A stretch of 64,000 nucleotides of DNA from Mucilaginibacter xinganensis. Its GTDB lineage: Bacteria; Bacteroidota; Bacteroidia; Sphingobacteriales; Sphingobacteriaceae. Shown piece after piece: positions 35,367 to 45,416 of the stretch. The stretch covers positions 744,001 to 808,000 of the forward strand of contig NZ_CP022743.1 of assembly GCF_002257585.1 (NCBI RefSeq), written 5' to 3'. The position numbers and the translations under genes were made by a program. Within the stretch, counting starts at the first letter, position 1; each line of letters starts with the position of its first letter. The notes below the pieces were generated by a model, which searched no databases, was not told where the DNA came from, and saw only the letters and a program-made list of their open reading frames with translations.

Positions 35367-36632
35367 ATGTGTCTTCGCAGAAATTTGCTGTTGCTGTTCT
35401 GTTTATTTAATCAGATACTATTTGCGAATGCTAAAAAGCTTTCGGTTGATTCACTGTATAAAACCAGGGATATGCAAGATATTATCAATTCATTTTTTAA
35501 GCGTAAAAGCTATAATGACACAACCGGATCACATTCAAACTTATCACTTTTACCTTCTGTTGGCTACAACCCCAGTTATGGGTTAGAGTTTGGAATTATA
35601 GTCTCCGGGGGAAAAAATTATGGCGATCCTGCCAATACAACTTTTTCTGTTTTCAATACCAATGTTTTCGTTTCAACAAACGGGCTTGCTTCAGCTGAGT
35701 TTAAACACAATACTTTTAGCAATCATAATATATGGAATTTACAGGGAGGCTACCAGGTTGGAAGAACAGTTGCTTTAGATTACGGGGTGGGGACAGGCCA
35801 TGCACACCAAAGTGATGACAATTTTGTATTTAATGGATTGCCCGTGGATAATAATCCTGGTGTGCTGCCCATTAAGTTTACCTATTTGAAATTGTATGAA
35901 AAGGTTTATCGCAAGCTGTTTGATAATTTTTATGCCGGCATGGGGATCATTGTTGATGGGTATCAAAATATTGATAAACCAAAAAAGGGGGCTGTAAGAA
36001 GACACAGCCATAATACCTGGTATAGCACAGAAAACAAATATCCTTCAATCGGATATTGGGCAAATGGGGTATTGTTTAACTTCCAGTATAATTCACGTGA
36101 TTATCTAAACAGGCCATATAAGGGTATTTACGCTGATGTTGTCCTTCGCCTAAATGCAGAGGGGCTTGGGAGTGAACACAGTGCCACTCAATTGAAAACA
36201 GAATTTAGAAAATACTGGTCGCTATCAAGTGCTAATCCTGAACATGTTTTAGCTTTTTGGTTATGGGGAAATTACCTGTTAAAAGGCTCTATTCCATATC
36301 TGGAATTACCAGGTACAGGTACTGATGCGGAAGAAAGAAGCGGTCGCCCTTATACCATAGGGAGATTTAAAGGAACCTCTTTCTATTTTAATGAATTGGA
36401 GTACCGATACCCGATTACCGGAAATAAGCTATTGAGCGGGGTGGCGTTTGTAAATATCCAAACCGGCAGCAACCAGCAAAAAATACATTTATTTGAACGG
36501 TGGAACTCAGGAGAAGGGGTAGGCCTTCGCCTGTTATTTAACAAATACACACGCTCAAATATTTGTATGGATTATGGAGCAGGTAATTACGGCGCAAGAG
36601 GCTTGTTTATAGGGCTAAATGAAGTCTTTTGA
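35367..36632 (+). CDS. Outer-membrane beta-barrel protein (BamA/TamA-type C-terminal domain)
   Basis: This 421-residue protein has a signal peptide (about 1-22) and alternating hydrophobic strands throughout (for example LEFGIIVSGGKNYG; GYWANGVLFNFQYNSRDY; GVGLRLLFNKYTRSNICMDYG), ending in phenylalanine (NEVF) as expected for a BAM-assembled barrel. The arrangement resembles the bacterial surface antigen (Omp85) barrel without POTRA domains. Its job is unknown. A small outer-membrane protein follows 70 bp downstream on the same strand and may be cotranscribed. Confidence 0.75.
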   Translation: MCLRRNLLLLFCLFNQILFANAKKLSVDSLYKTRDMQDIINSFFKRKSYNDTTGSHSNLSLLPSVGYNPSYGLEFGIIVSGGKNYGDPANTTFSVFNTNVFVSTNGLASAEFKHNTFSNHNIWNLQGGYQVGRTVALDYGVGTGHAHQSDDNFVFNGLPVDNNPGVLPIKFTYLKLYEKVYRKLFDNFYAGMGIIVDGYQNIDKPKKGAVRRHSHNTWYSTENKYPSIGYWANGVLFNFQYNSRDYLNRPYKGIYADVVLRLNAEGLGSEHSATQLKTEFRKYWSLSSANPEHVLAFWLWGNYLLKGSIPYLELPGTGTDAEERSGRPYTIGRFKGTSFYFNELEYRYPITGNKLLSGVAFVNIQTGSNQQKIHLFERWNSGEGVGLRLLFNKYTRSNICMDYGAGNYGARGLFIGLNEVF

Positions 36633-36702
36633 TGGTTCAAATATAGTCTGTGCCTATTAAGAGACTTTTCAAACCATAGAATTTAAGAATAAAATATATA
36701 CA

Positions 36703-37332
36703 ATGATTAAGCATTTACGATTTTACTATAGAATAGTACTTTTATTAATAATTCTTTCGGCCTCTGTTAATTGTTTGGCAAACCCGGTAAAGGAACAGTT
36801 TACCGATACTATCAGGATAGCTTCACCCTGGTATAAAAAACTCGCTGTTATTGGCGAATATCAGCATTTCATAACGGTGCATCATAGCCATTTTAATGGC
36901 GGATATGCGTTCTTGACGTATAACGCGTCAGATAACTTCTCAATGGGGCTGGGCGTTGCTTACGATTATGGCCCATTACATGTAGATAACGGTTATAACC
37001 TTAGGTATATGAAGATATTGCCGGTTCTGGCAGATTTTCGTTACGTGCCTTTTTCCAAATGGATCGTATCTCCGTTTGCAGTTGCAGATGTTGGATACTC
37101 AACTTTTATAAAATATGAACAGGAGGACCCTATGCATATTGAAAGCACCAGGAATATAACAGACAGGGGCTTATACACTTTTGGCGGATTTGGTTTATTG
37201 CTAAAACTGAGCCATAGAGCAACGCTATATACCAGCACCGGGTTTACAGGGGTGCACATGTCTTTTAATAACGAAGATGTAAATCCCCGTGGTTTAGCTT
37301 ACCGGTTTGGTATGAAGGTGAACTTGCACTAA
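36703..37332 (+). CDS. Small outer-membrane beta-barrel-like protein
   Basis: This 209-residue protein has a signal peptide (about 1-26). The rest is strand-rich with aromatic residues at strand ends (GEYQHFITVHHSHFNGGYAFLTYN; FSMGLGVAYDYGPLHV; RFGMKVNLH), suggesting an eight-stranded barrel like the outer-membrane beta-barrel superfamily. I do not recognise the family. It converges on the second VirJ gene with only 6 bp between the stop codons, so there is no room for separate terminators. Confidence 0.65.
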   Translation: MIKHLRFYYRIVLLLIILSASVNCLANPVKEQFTDTIRIASPWYKKLAVIGEYQHFITVHHSHFNGGYAFLTYNASDNFSMGLGVAYDYGPLHVDNGYNLRYMKILPVLADFRYVPFSKWIVSPFAVADVGYSTFIKYEQEDPMHIESTRNITDRGLYTFGGFGLLLKLSHRATLYTSTGFTGVHMSFNNEDVNPRGLAYRFGMKVNLH

Positions 37333-37338
37333 TGTTAT

Positions 37339-38112
37339 TTAACGGCTTAAGTATTTTATGTTCCTGTTTCTTCGCGTTGACGACACAATTTGCGTGTATC
37401 CATTCAGATAGTGATGGTCTCCGGGAAGCAGTTTAACAAAAAAATTTTTCATGATAATATCAGCCAGCGGTTTTGGGTTTTCTGCCTGTCCATAAAAACA
37501 GTACACAGGAATATTTACCTTTTCCACTTCGTCCTTTACTTTATAGGGCCTGTCGTCATCACCGGTACTAATTAAATCTGCTAAACGGACTTTAAAATCA
37601 GAAGACAAATATGGAGAAAGTAACTGAAGCTTATTAACTTTGGCTTTTAAATCTTCAGGCAACCGGTTGTATATAAATGGAACGATATCAGCACCAAAAG
37701 AATAACCGCTCAGAACAATTCTTTTAGGCTTTAACTCCTCGTTGTATTTTCTAATTAACTTAATAAAGTCATTTGCAGTTTGATCCGGAGTTTTTTGGTG
37801 CCAGAAATATGTCCTGCAGTTAAAGCCTAAAACCAGATAGCCCCTTTTCGCGAACTGAACAGCAAGTGTGTCGTTAAAACCAAGCCAGCCACCATCGCCT
37901 GAAAGCAGCACGATTATTTTTGAAGCCATTGGGTGTTCCGGGTGATAAATAATTAATGGGAGCCCGAATTCTTCAGTTTCAATGCCGCTATTTGCTACCG
38001 TCCTTTTCTTTAACAGAAGGCCGCAACTGCTGAAAAAAAACAGGACAGACAGGCATATGCAAATTTCTTTCCACCTATATTTATATAGCTTAAATATAAC
38101 ACGAAATAGCAT
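37339..38112 (-). CDS. AcvB/VirJ-family hydrolase, lipoprotein form
   Basis: This 257-residue protein has a lipoprotein signal peptide ending FFSSC. It carries the VirJ-type LLSGDGGWLGFND loop and the nucleophile elbow GYSFGAD, so it is an alpha/beta hydrolase. AcvB/VirJ proteins hydrolyse lysyl-phosphatidylglycerol in the periplasm in Agrobacterium. It is the third gene of the mprF unit, starting directly after the upstream VirJ stop. The membrane anchor suggests it acts at a bilayer surface. The substrate is inferred from family and context. Confidence 0.85.
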   Translation of the reverse strand: MLFRVIFKLYKYRWKEICICLSVLFFFSSCGLLLKKRTVANSGIETEEFGLPLIIYHPEHPMASKIIVLLSGDGGWLGFNDTLAVQFAKRGYLVLGFNCRTYFWHQKTPDQTANDFIKLIRKYNEELKPKRIVLSGYSFGADIVPFIYNRLPEDLKAKVNKLQLLSPYLSSDFKVRLADLISTGDDDRPYKVKDEVEKVNIPVYCFYGQAENPKPLADIIMKNFFVKLLPGDHHYLNGYTQIVSSTRRNRNIKYLSR

Positions 38113-38820
38113 CTATAATAATAGGTTTATTTTTGCTATTTCGGGATAACTTTTTTCATAATGATGGTCTCCTTTTAAAATTACAACTTTTAAATTAGCT
38201 TTTTTAAGGTCGCCTAGGGGCTTGTCTTTCTCCAAATCGCCATAATAGCAAACCACTGGTAAATCCATTAATTTAATTTCCGAAGCAATATTCATTGATC
38301 GTACAGAATTATTTGAGCTCAATAAGTCCATAACGTGAATCTCAAAATCAGTAAATGAAGAAGGCGAAATTAGCTGAACTAAAACTGTTTTATTTTTTAA
38401 GTTATCCGGCAGCCGCTGGTAAATAAAAGGCGCAACATCTGCACCAAATGAAAATCCACATATTATGATCTTCTTTTTGTGCCATTCATTGGCATACTTA
38501 TTCAATAGTTCCGCAATGTCATTGGCAGTTTCTTGAGGAGTTTTCTTTTTCCAGAAATATTTAAAACTGTTTAATCCTATCACCGGGAATCCATTTAGGG
38601 CGTAACTATCAGCAAGTTTTTGGCTAAACTTGTTCCATCCGCCATCTCCTGAAATAAAAAGAACAAGTTTATCTTCCTTATCAGTTTTAGCCTTAGTAAT
38701 AATTATTGGCAGATCCGTAATGAGCGTTGAGCCAAAATATTCCGGAATGGTTGCATTAACATTACCGGTACACAATGTTCCGGCTAACAATAACAGTATG
38801 ATGAATTTAAAGCGTTTCAT
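38113..38820 (-). CDS. AcvB/VirJ-family hydrolase, soluble periplasmic form
   Basis: This 235-residue protein has an ordinary signal peptide (about 1-23) with no lipobox cysteine in position. It shares FISGDGGWNKFSQ, GFSFGADVAPFIYQRLP and the closing GDHHY with its neighbour, and both keep a histidine in GDHHY that may complete the triad. It starts 6 nt after the mprF stop, so the synthetase and the hydrolase are made together. The two VirJ genes are diverged tandem duplicates. Confidence 0.85.
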   Translation of the reverse strand: MKRFKFIILLLLAGTLCTGNVNATIPEYFGSTLITDLPIIITKAKTDKEDKLVLFISGDGGWNKFSQKLADSYALNGFPVIGLNSFKYFWKKKTPQETANDIAELLNKYANEWHKKKIIICGFSFGADVAPFIYQRLPDNLKNKTVLVQLISPSSFTDFEIHVMDLLSSNNSVRSMNIASEIKLMDLPVVCYYGDLEKDKPLGDLKKANLKVVILKGDHHYEKSYPEIAKINLLL

Positions 38821-38826
38821 TGCAAA

Positions 38827-41397
38827 TCAGGGTTTCATTACTTTATTGAGCACATTTGGCAGGCTGATGAGGTCATAATGATTTTCATAGATCAAATACT
38901 TATTTTGCCATGCAGGCGAAAATTTTTCTTTAAAATCCCTAAGCCCCCTGTAGTGCCTGAATTGTTGAAGCTTTTCATAAGCAAATTTCAATGTTTTTTC
39001 AGGCAGGTCTTTTGCCTGGTCAATTCCGGATAAAGGCGCCAAACCCAGGTTAAGGTATTTATAATTTTTAAGCTTACAGTAGTTTATTAATGCTATAATA
39101 AGCGCATCGTTTACGCCGCCCGGGGCTTCGCTACTTTTTCTAATCAGGTCGTAAGTTGCCTCATTCGGGGAAAAATCAGGGATAATATTTAAAAAGCCGA
39201 AAACTTGTTCATCCTCATTCTCTACTGTAATAATGGTTTGGTTTTTTAGCTTTCCCCAGTCAAACATTCCTTGTGTAAATACAATTTCTTCCCTATTAGT
39301 ACATTTAAGCCAATCGTTCGAAACGTATTCCAGTTTTTGGAGCAGGCCATCTTTAATAGGAGCATGATAAATATTGGTTTTAAACCCATTCTTTTGAAGA
39401 CTGTTTAACCCATTTCGCATAGATTTTTTATTTTTTCCTTCTAAAGTGAATTTTTCAAGATCGATTATGGCTTCCTGGCCAATGATAAGCGATTTTTTCC
39501 CCAGGGAATGAAAAAGAGGCAAGCTTTCTTCTTCAACGCGGTAGTAGGCTGATCGTAAACCCGATTCAATGCAAAACTCTTCAAACTCTTCCAGCAGCGC
39601 CATCTCGTCCTGCCTGTTGGCACACACCGGCTGTTCCAGTACTACGGCAAAACTACCTGCCATGCGGTAAGAGATCAGGCCTTCGCGCCGTCTACCAAAA
39701 TACAGCAGCTTATCTTCATATGTTTTGAAATAATCCACAGGCGATGACCCCAGCTTTTTGATAAGCTCTTCGGCTTTAATAAAGTCTTCATCATCATGCT
39801 TAATACTAATAAAGTAAGGTTTTAGCAGCGTAAAAAAAATAAGACCAATTGATAAAGCCCCGCTAATGCGGATGGTATTTAAGAAAACAGACGCAAATTT
39901 TGTTTGGGGAACCAGATCTTTAACATCCAGCAAAACAAAGTTATACAAGGTTTGCTTAATTGAATCTATAAAATGAAAATCGATGCCAAAATGTCGTTTA
40001 TCCAAAAAATAAAACCCCGTAACGCCATAAATAAGAATTCCGCCGCATATCAATATAGCTGACTCTATTCCAATTGTTTGCAGGCGGATATTATGTTTTA
40101 TATAATATTGCTTTTTGGTAAACCACAGCGCCAGCAACACGATAAGCGCCAATATTCCCTCTTCGTAATCAATTGCTTTAGTAATATTTCCGATTAAGGA
40201 CAAAGCACACAGTAAAATGGAAAACCGCCAGGCGTTCTTTAACCCTTTAAAAAGAAATGTAGACGTTATAATGAGAAGTAAGCCAGTTATAAATACCAGG
40301 TAATTAGATACGGAAATAGTCTCGGCAGGCAAAAATGTTTTTAATAGTTTTACACGATACCCCAATGATGGGGTTAGTACTGAAATAATATTGATCAGGC
40401 CTAATCCCAAGAGCAAAAGAGCGGGGATTACCCGAAGTACCATGTTTCCTTTTCTGAGAATAAAGCTAACAATTCCCGCAACCGCCGGTAGCCAAAACTC
40501 AAATAAGCGATAAATGAGGGTTATTGCCAATGCCTCGGAGGTAGAATATCCATAATGTTTTAATATTACGGTAAGTGAAAACTCAATAGCACCAAGTCCT
40601 CGTAAAAATGGCGAAATAACAAGTATCAACGTTGCTATAACATAACCAATGAGGGCTATTTTCCAGCTTGCATCGGCACCCATTACCAGCATGGCAATAT
40701 AAAGGTGCGCCACACCGGCAAGATCAATTAAAATGGCGTAAATATTTACCAGGGATAACCATAACTTGAAATCCGGATGATTTTTAAATGCTGTATTTAT
40801 CTGGGGTATATACCTGTTTAGCAAACGATAAACCCATCCTTTTCTAAAAAAAGAAGTTAGAACATAAAGTATTAATATCAGGAAGAAAATTATAATAGCA
40901 ACTGCCTGATTAGCATTTTTCCAGCTATCGCCGCTTAGCGTTAAATACGTTAAAACCGGAATGGAGATAATAATTATGGAAACAATACCTGTAAAACCGT
41001 ATATGGTACTTGCAAAATGGATCCGGACCCTGTTTTCTTCACTGGTTTCTTTTTGAATGTCTTTTGTAAAGAAGGCTAATGAAGTTATGCTGCCCCCGGG
41101 CAAGAAGATACTGATAAGATTTCTTTTTAAGAACAGAATAGTTGATTTCCACAAACTTAACTTAAGTTGAAGAGACCGAAAGCTAGCCTGGTACATAAGC
41201 GCTTGTAAACAGATATACAAAGCCGTTAACATAAATCCTATGATAATCCACAAAGGGTTACCTGAACGGATATAAGTACCTACATTTCTAAGCTCCTCAC
41301 CCTGGCTTCTGATAAAATAAATAGCAAGAATTAATAATAGTACACCAGTAATCTCACTCAGGTATAACCTGGGCTTTATAAGTAGCTTTTTAAACAT
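38827..41397 (-). CDS. mprF: MprF-type aminoacyl-lipid synthetase/flippase
   Basis: This 856-residue protein has the MprF layout: about fourteen transmembrane helices (to about residue 520) including a UPF0104-like flippase region, then a cytoplasmic DUF2156 GNAT-fold catalytic domain (about 540-850, RMAGSFAVVLEQPV; GGVNDALIIALINY). MprF moves an amino acid from aminoacyl-tRNA to a lipid headgroup such as phosphatidylglycerol and flips the product outward, lowering surface negative charge. In Bacteroidota the lipid acceptor may not be phosphatidylglycerol, as amino-acid lipids of other kinds occur. It heads an operon with two AcvB/VirJ hydrolases. Confidence 0.92.
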   Translation of the reverse strand: MFKKLLIKPRLYLSEITGVLLLILAIYFIRSQGEELRNVGTYIRSGNPLWIIIGFMLTALYICLQALMYQASFRSLQLKLSLWKSTILFLKRNLISIFLPGGSITSLAFFTKDIQKETSEENRVRIHFASTIYGFTGIVSIIIISIPVLTYLTLSGDSWKNANQAVAIIIFFLILILYVLTSFFRKGWVYRLLNRYIPQINTAFKNHPDFKLWLSLVNIYAILIDLAGVAHLYIAMLVMGADASWKIALIGYVIATLILVISPFLRGLGAIEFSLTVILKHYGYSTSEALAITLIYRLFEFWLPAVAGIVSFILRKGNMVLRVIPALLLLGLGLINIISVLTPSLGYRVKLLKTFLPAETISVSNYLVFITGLLLIITSTFLFKGLKNAWRFSILLCALSLIGNITKAIDYEEGILALIVLLALWFTKKQYYIKHNIRLQTIGIESAILICGGILIYGVTGFYFLDKRHFGIDFHFIDSIKQTLYNFVLLDVKDLVPQTKFASVFLNTIRISGALSIGLIFFTLLKPYFISIKHDDEDFIKAEELIKKLGSSPVDYFKTYEDKLLYFGRRREGLISYRMAGSFAVVLEQPVCANRQDEMALLEEFEEFCIESGLRSAYYRVEEESLPLFHSLGKKSLIIGQEAIIDLEKFTLEGKNKKSMRNGLNSLQKNGFKTNIYHAPIKDGLLQKLEYVSNDWLKCTNREEIVFTQGMFDWGKLKNQTIITVENEDEQVFGFLNIIPDFSPNEATYDLIRKSSEAPGGVNDALIIALINYCKLKNYKYLNLGLAPLSGIDQAKDLPEKTLKFAYEKLQQFRHYRGLRDFKEKFSPAWQNKYLIYENHYDLISLPNVLNKVMKP

Positions 41398-41641
41398 GTA
41401 TTCAAAAACGTATTTTATATAATCATTTAATGGGGCCTTATTTGTTAAAAGACAACCCCAATTTCAACTTCGCCTCAAAATTGGTAAAGTTTTCGTTACA
41501 TCCGTTCACGATAAGAGTACACCGCGTCTTCATTTGAATTTAAAGGTGAGATTTTACAAACAGATGAAATAAATTACGGGTAACAGGATGCTTATGCTAC
41601 ATCTATGGGAGCGTTTTATAATTAAATTACAAAAGACAATA

Positions 41642-42079
41642 TTACTTTAACTTCTTCATCCTTGAAAAAGGGTAACCACCACAGCCTTTCTTCGGGTTGT
41701 CCCTGTCGGCAGCTGCTGTTGCTTCGGCAATGACATCGGTAGCCGCGTTGTAAACGGTAAGGCAATAGCCCCATTTCCAGGGATCCATATTATTAAAGTT
41801 CATATAGTCAATGCGGGTGTACAGATTTCCATCTCCCGGATTTTTTTTATCATTTTTTGCGATGATGTACTTTTTATCCCTATTCCATTTTATAATGTGG
41901 AAGCGGGTATCCGGCAATTGCAGCCAAAGGGTATCGCTGATGGTATATCTTATTTCATAATCATCTTCAAAGTTGCCAATCATTTCGGCAGGCGGTTTAG
42001 TTGCGGTAACAGGCTGAGCTTGTCCGTAACTTTTTGCAAGGGTAAATAACAGCAATAGCAGAATAAATGATCTTTTCAT
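41642..42079 (-). CDS. Small secreted protein of unknown function
   Basis: I place the start at the ATG at 42079, where a clean signal peptide begins (MKRSFILLLLLFTLAKSYG), giving 145 residues; the longer frame upstream lacks such a signal. The mature part has YTISDTLWLQLPDTRFHIIKWN, MDPWKWGYCLTVYNA and a terminal KKGCGGYPFSRMKKLK, with two cysteines that could pair. I do not recognise the family. It stands alone, between mprF and aroE. Confidence 0.65.
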   Translation of the reverse strand: MKRSFILLLLLFTLAKSYGQAQPVTATKPPAEMIGNFEDDYEIRYTISDTLWLQLPDTRFHIIKWNRDKKYIIAKNDKKNPGDGNLYTRIDYMNFNNMDPWKWGYCLTVYNAATDVIAEATAAADRDNPKKGCGGYPFSRMKKLK

Positions 42080-42259
42080 GTGATACAGGTAACGGTACAA
42101 TATAGCCAATAAAAGTAAAGGCATACAAATTTCCATCTCTTTACAAATCACTCATCATATTTCCCTATTTCTTATTAATATTACGTTTTGAAAGTATTTG
42201 GCATTTGAACATGTGGTTTATGTCTCAAATATCAAGTCTAATATCTCAAATCTAACTTA

Positions 42260-43060
42260 ATGAAACATTACGGGCTTATCGGCTATCCGCTTTCTCATTC
42301 TTTTTCAAAGAAATATTTTACCGAAAAATTCGAAAAAGAGCACATCACCGATGCCGTTTACGAGCTTTATCCGCTGGAGCATATAAAAGACCTGCAGGAC
42401 CTGTTAGACTTATATCCTGAACTGTGCGGGCTGAATGTGACCGTGCCGCATAAAGTAAATATCCTTAAATACCTCGACTGGATAGAACACGATGCCAAAA
42501 ACGCCGGTGCGGTAAACTGTATCCGGATAATGGCCGAAAGCCCGGTTTTGGCTGCCTTTTCGGGGGAAGTTGGCGTAAAGGGGCATGATTTCAGGCTGGA
42601 GGGATTTAACACGGACATTTATGGTTTTGAAATGTCGCTAACCCCCTTGCTGAAAGACCATCATGACGAAGCACTTGTTTTAGGGGACGGAGGCGCTGCA
42701 AGAGCCGTTAAGTGCGTGCTGGATAACCTGGGTATTAATTATAAAGTGGTAACCAGGACTGCGATTGGCGATAACCTTTTGTTTAAAGATCTTAAACCGC
42801 ACGACATTGCCAAACATAAGCTCATTATTAATACCACCCCACTTGGTACAGCGCCGAAAGTTGATGAATGCCCCCCTATTCCTTATGATGCTATAACCGA
42901 AGATCATTTACTGTACGATTTGGTATATAATCCTGAAAAAACTTTATTTTTAACAAAAGGAGAAGAACAGGGTGCAACAATTAAAAACGGGTATGAAATG
43001 TTAGTGTTACAGGCTGAAAAAAGTTGGGAAATATGGACCGCAAAAGAACTGCATCCATGA
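42260..43060 (+). CDS. aroE: Shikimate dehydrogenase
   Basis: This 266-residue protein has the AroE signatures: GYPLSHSFSKKYF for shikimate binding, NVTVPHK with the catalytic lysine, NAGAVNCI, the NADP loop GDGGAARAVKCVL and NTTPLGT. It reduces 3-dehydroshikimate to shikimate in aromatic amino acid synthesis, in the cytoplasm. The stop TGA overlaps the ATG of gldD (ATGA), so the two are translationally coupled, although their roles are unrelated. Confidence 0.95.
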   Translation: MKHYGLIGYPLSHSFSKKYFTEKFEKEHITDAVYELYPLEHIKDLQDLLDLYPELCGLNVTVPHKVNILKYLDWIEHDAKNAGAVNCIRIMAESPVLAAFSGEVGVKGHDFRLEGFNTDIYGFEMSLTPLLKDHHDEALVLGDGGAARAVKCVLDNLGINYKVVTRTAIGDNLLFKDLKPHDIAKHKLIINTTPLGTAPKVDECPPIPYDAITEDHLLYDLVYNPEKTLFLTKGEEQGATIKNGYEMLVLQAEKSWEIWTAKELHP

Positions 43061-43635
43061 AAAAACTCGCACTCATCATTTTTTCTGTAATGCTTTTGGC
43101 CGCGTGTGGCGGCAACCATGATTACTCGCCAAAGCCAAGGGGGTATTATCGTATTATTTTCCCGGAAAAATCATACCAGCCATACGTATCAAATTGCCCG
43201 TTCACTTTTCAATACCCCAAATATGCGGTGATGGAGCCCGATAAAAATCCCGATGCTAAGCCTTGCTGGCTAAACATGCAGTTCCCTCAATTTAACGGAA
43301 CGTTGCACCTTAGCTATGAGCCCATACGTTCGAAAAAGGAATTTAATGAACTTGTAGAAGATGCACATAAACTAAGCTTTAAACACACGGTTAAAGCAAC
43401 CGGCATTGACGAAGGTATTATAAATTATCCGGAGCAAAAAGTGTATGGAATTTATTACTCCATTGACGGCAATGCGGCATCGTCCATCCAGTTTTACCTT
43501 ACCGACAGCACCAAAAACTATATTCGAGGAGCACTTTACTTCAATTCTGAACCCAGGCTGGATTCTATACAACCTGTACTCACTTTTGTAAAAAAAGATG
43601 TGGACCTGATGATAAAAAGTTTCAGGTGGAAGTAA
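43057..43635 (+). CDS. gldD: Gliding motility lipoprotein GldD
   Basis: The ATG at 43057 gives 192 residues with a clear lipoprotein signal (MKKLALIIFSVMLLAAC, C17 lipidated) and overlaps the aroE stop; an in-frame ATG 33 bp upstream would bury the signal. The body has the GldD pattern: RGYYRIIFPEKSYQPY, CPFTFQYPKYAVMEPD, CWLNMQFPQFNGTLHLSY and a C-terminal KSFRWK. GldD is an essential lipoprotein of the Bacteroidota gliding/type IX secretion apparatus. Its presence implies that T9SS-type machinery exists elsewhere in the genome; it does not show that the strain glides. Confidence 0.9.
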   Translation: MKKLALIIFSVMLLAACGGNHDYSPKPRGYYRIIFPEKSYQPYVSNCPFTFQYPKYAVMEPDKNPDAKPCWLNMQFPQFNGTLHLSYEPIRSKKEFNELVEDAHKLSFKHTVKATGIDEGIINYPEQKVYGIYYSIDGNAASSIQFYLTDSTKNYIRGALYFNSEPRLDSIQPVLTFVKKDVDLMIKSFRWK

Positions 43636-43708
43636 GGCTGTCAGCGCCTCTTGAAAGCCGGTAAAGTCAGCAGCGAAAATATTTACGTATCGTTTTAAAT
43701 ATATTATC

Positions 43709-45292
43709 ATGTATAAAGCCTTTTCATTAGTTCTTTTTGGGTTGATGACCTGTTTAGTGGCCAAAGCACAGACTGCGGCCCCTGTTTTTGATGTGCAGCA
43801 TTACCGGTTTGCCATACAGCTAACTGATGCAAACGACACTCTGAAAGGACAGGCAGAAGTGAGGATCAAGTTTCTGAAGGACGTCAACTCATTTCAGCTC
43901 AGCCTGGCACGGCCAAACGACAAGGGGAAAGGCATGTTGGTGTCTGCTGTAACAGAAGACACTAAAAACGTTCCTTTTACTCAGGATGATGAATTGTTAA
44001 CTATTAATGCTTCGGCCAAAACAAACAGCCTGCACAGCTATAACATTGTTTACCAGGGTATCCCTGCGGACGGATTGATCATATCGACCAACAAATTTGG
44101 ACACCGAACCTTTTTTGGTGATAACTGGCCTAATCGCGCCCACAACTGGCTGCCCTGTGCGGACTATCCCGGGGATAAGGCGCAGGTTGATTTTGTAGTT
44201 ACCGCACCTGACCATTATGGCGTAATCTCAAACGGCTTAAAGGTGGAAGAAACCGTCCTTCCTAACCATTTGAAACTGACCCACTGGAAAGAAACCGCGC
44301 AGCTTCCCACAAAGGTAATGGTAATTGGCGTTGCTGATTTTGCCATAGATCATCCCGGCGATGCAGGCAGCATACCTGTTTACACCTATGTTTTCCCTGA
44401 AAACAAAGAGCAGGGCTTTAAAAGCTATGCTATAGCTAAAAACATCTTACCGTTTTACATAAAAAACGTTGGGCCTTTTGCCTATAAAAAACTTGCCAAT
44501 GTGCAGTCAAAAACCATCTTCGGCGGGATGGAAAATGCCGGCGCTATCTTTTATTTTGAAAACTCAACTACTTCGCCCGGTATTGAAGAGCTGATGGCGC
44601 ATGAAATTGCCCACCAATGGTTTGGCGATGCCGCCAGCGAAAAAAACTTCGGGCATGTTTGGCTGAGTGAAGGCTTTGCTACTTATATGACCAACCTGTA
44701 CCTGGAAAATAAATACGGAATTGACACTTTAAAAAAACGTGAAGCAGCCGACCGGGAGATGGTACTTTCCTTTGAAAAAAGGCGACTTACCCCAATAGTT
44801 GATACGGCCGTAAAGGACGACTACATGCAGCTGCTAAATGCTAACAGCTATCAAAAAGGCGGCTGGGTACTGCACATGCTCCGCAGGAAACTTGGCGACG
44901 AAGCTTTTTGGAAAGGGATCAGGAACTATTATGCCAAATACAATGGCGGAAATGCCTATACCAGCGGCTTACAAAAGATAATGGAACAGGCCGGCGGACA
45001 GGACCTTAAGCAATTTTTTGAGCAATGGGTTTATAAAACCGGGCATCCGGATTTAGACATCACCTGGAAATATAATGCGGCTAAAGGAATAATAGAGCTG
45101 AAAGTTACCCAAAAACAGGAGCGCTTATTTAAGCTGCAATTAGAGGTAGCTACAGGTAAGCACCTGCACACCATAAACGTGAATGAAAGAATCAATATCG
45201 CCAGGTTTAAAGTTGCCTCAAAACCAAAAGAACTAAAGCCCGACCCCAACGTGAATTTATTGGCAACATTTACAGTGAGCGAAGGGAATTAG
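43709..45292 (+). CDS. M1 family aminopeptidase, exported
   Basis: This 527-residue protein has a signal peptide (about 1-20). The zinc site is HEIAH at 298-302 with distal ligand E321 (x18 spacing), and the exopeptidase loop is canonical GGMENAGAIF. The length corresponds to the N-terminal saddle and catalytic domains without a long C-terminal helical domain. It removes N-terminal residues from peptides in the periplasm or outside. Compared with the other M1 at 7.1 kb it keeps the GAMEN-like loop intact, so the two are functionally distinct rather than recent duplicates. Confidence 0.93.
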   Translation: MYKAFSLVLFGLMTCLVAKAQTAAPVFDVQHYRFAIQLTDANDTLKGQAEVRIKFLKDVNSFQLSLARPNDKGKGMLVSAVTEDTKNVPFTQDDELLTINASAKTNSLHSYNIVYQGIPADGLIISTNKFGHRTFFGDNWPNRAHNWLPCADYPGDKAQVDFVVTAPDHYGVISNGLKVEETVLPNHLKLTHWKETAQLPTKVMVIGVADFAIDHPGDAGSIPVYTYVFPENKEQGFKSYAIAKNILPFYIKNVGPFAYKKLANVQSKTIFGGMENAGAIFYFENSTTSPGIEELMAHEIAHQWFGDAASEKNFGHVWLSEGFATYMTNLYLENKYGIDTLKKREAADREMVLSFEKRRLTPIVDTAVKDDYMQLLNANSYQKGGWVLHMLRRKLGDEAFWKGIRNYYAKYNGGNAYTSGLQKIMEQAGGQDLKQFFEQWVYKTGHPDLDITWKYNAAKGIIELKVTQKQERLFKLQLEVATGKHLHTINVNERINIARFKVASKPKELKPDPNVNLLATFTVSEGN

Positions 45293-45416
45293 GCGGTACC
45301 GGGAACAATAGCGCATCAACCGGTCAAAAAGCGATGAATCTCTGATTTCTTCTGCAAAAAAGTCTGAATGACTGCCATTTTATTATATTGGCATCCATAT
45401 TGTAAATCATTACTTA

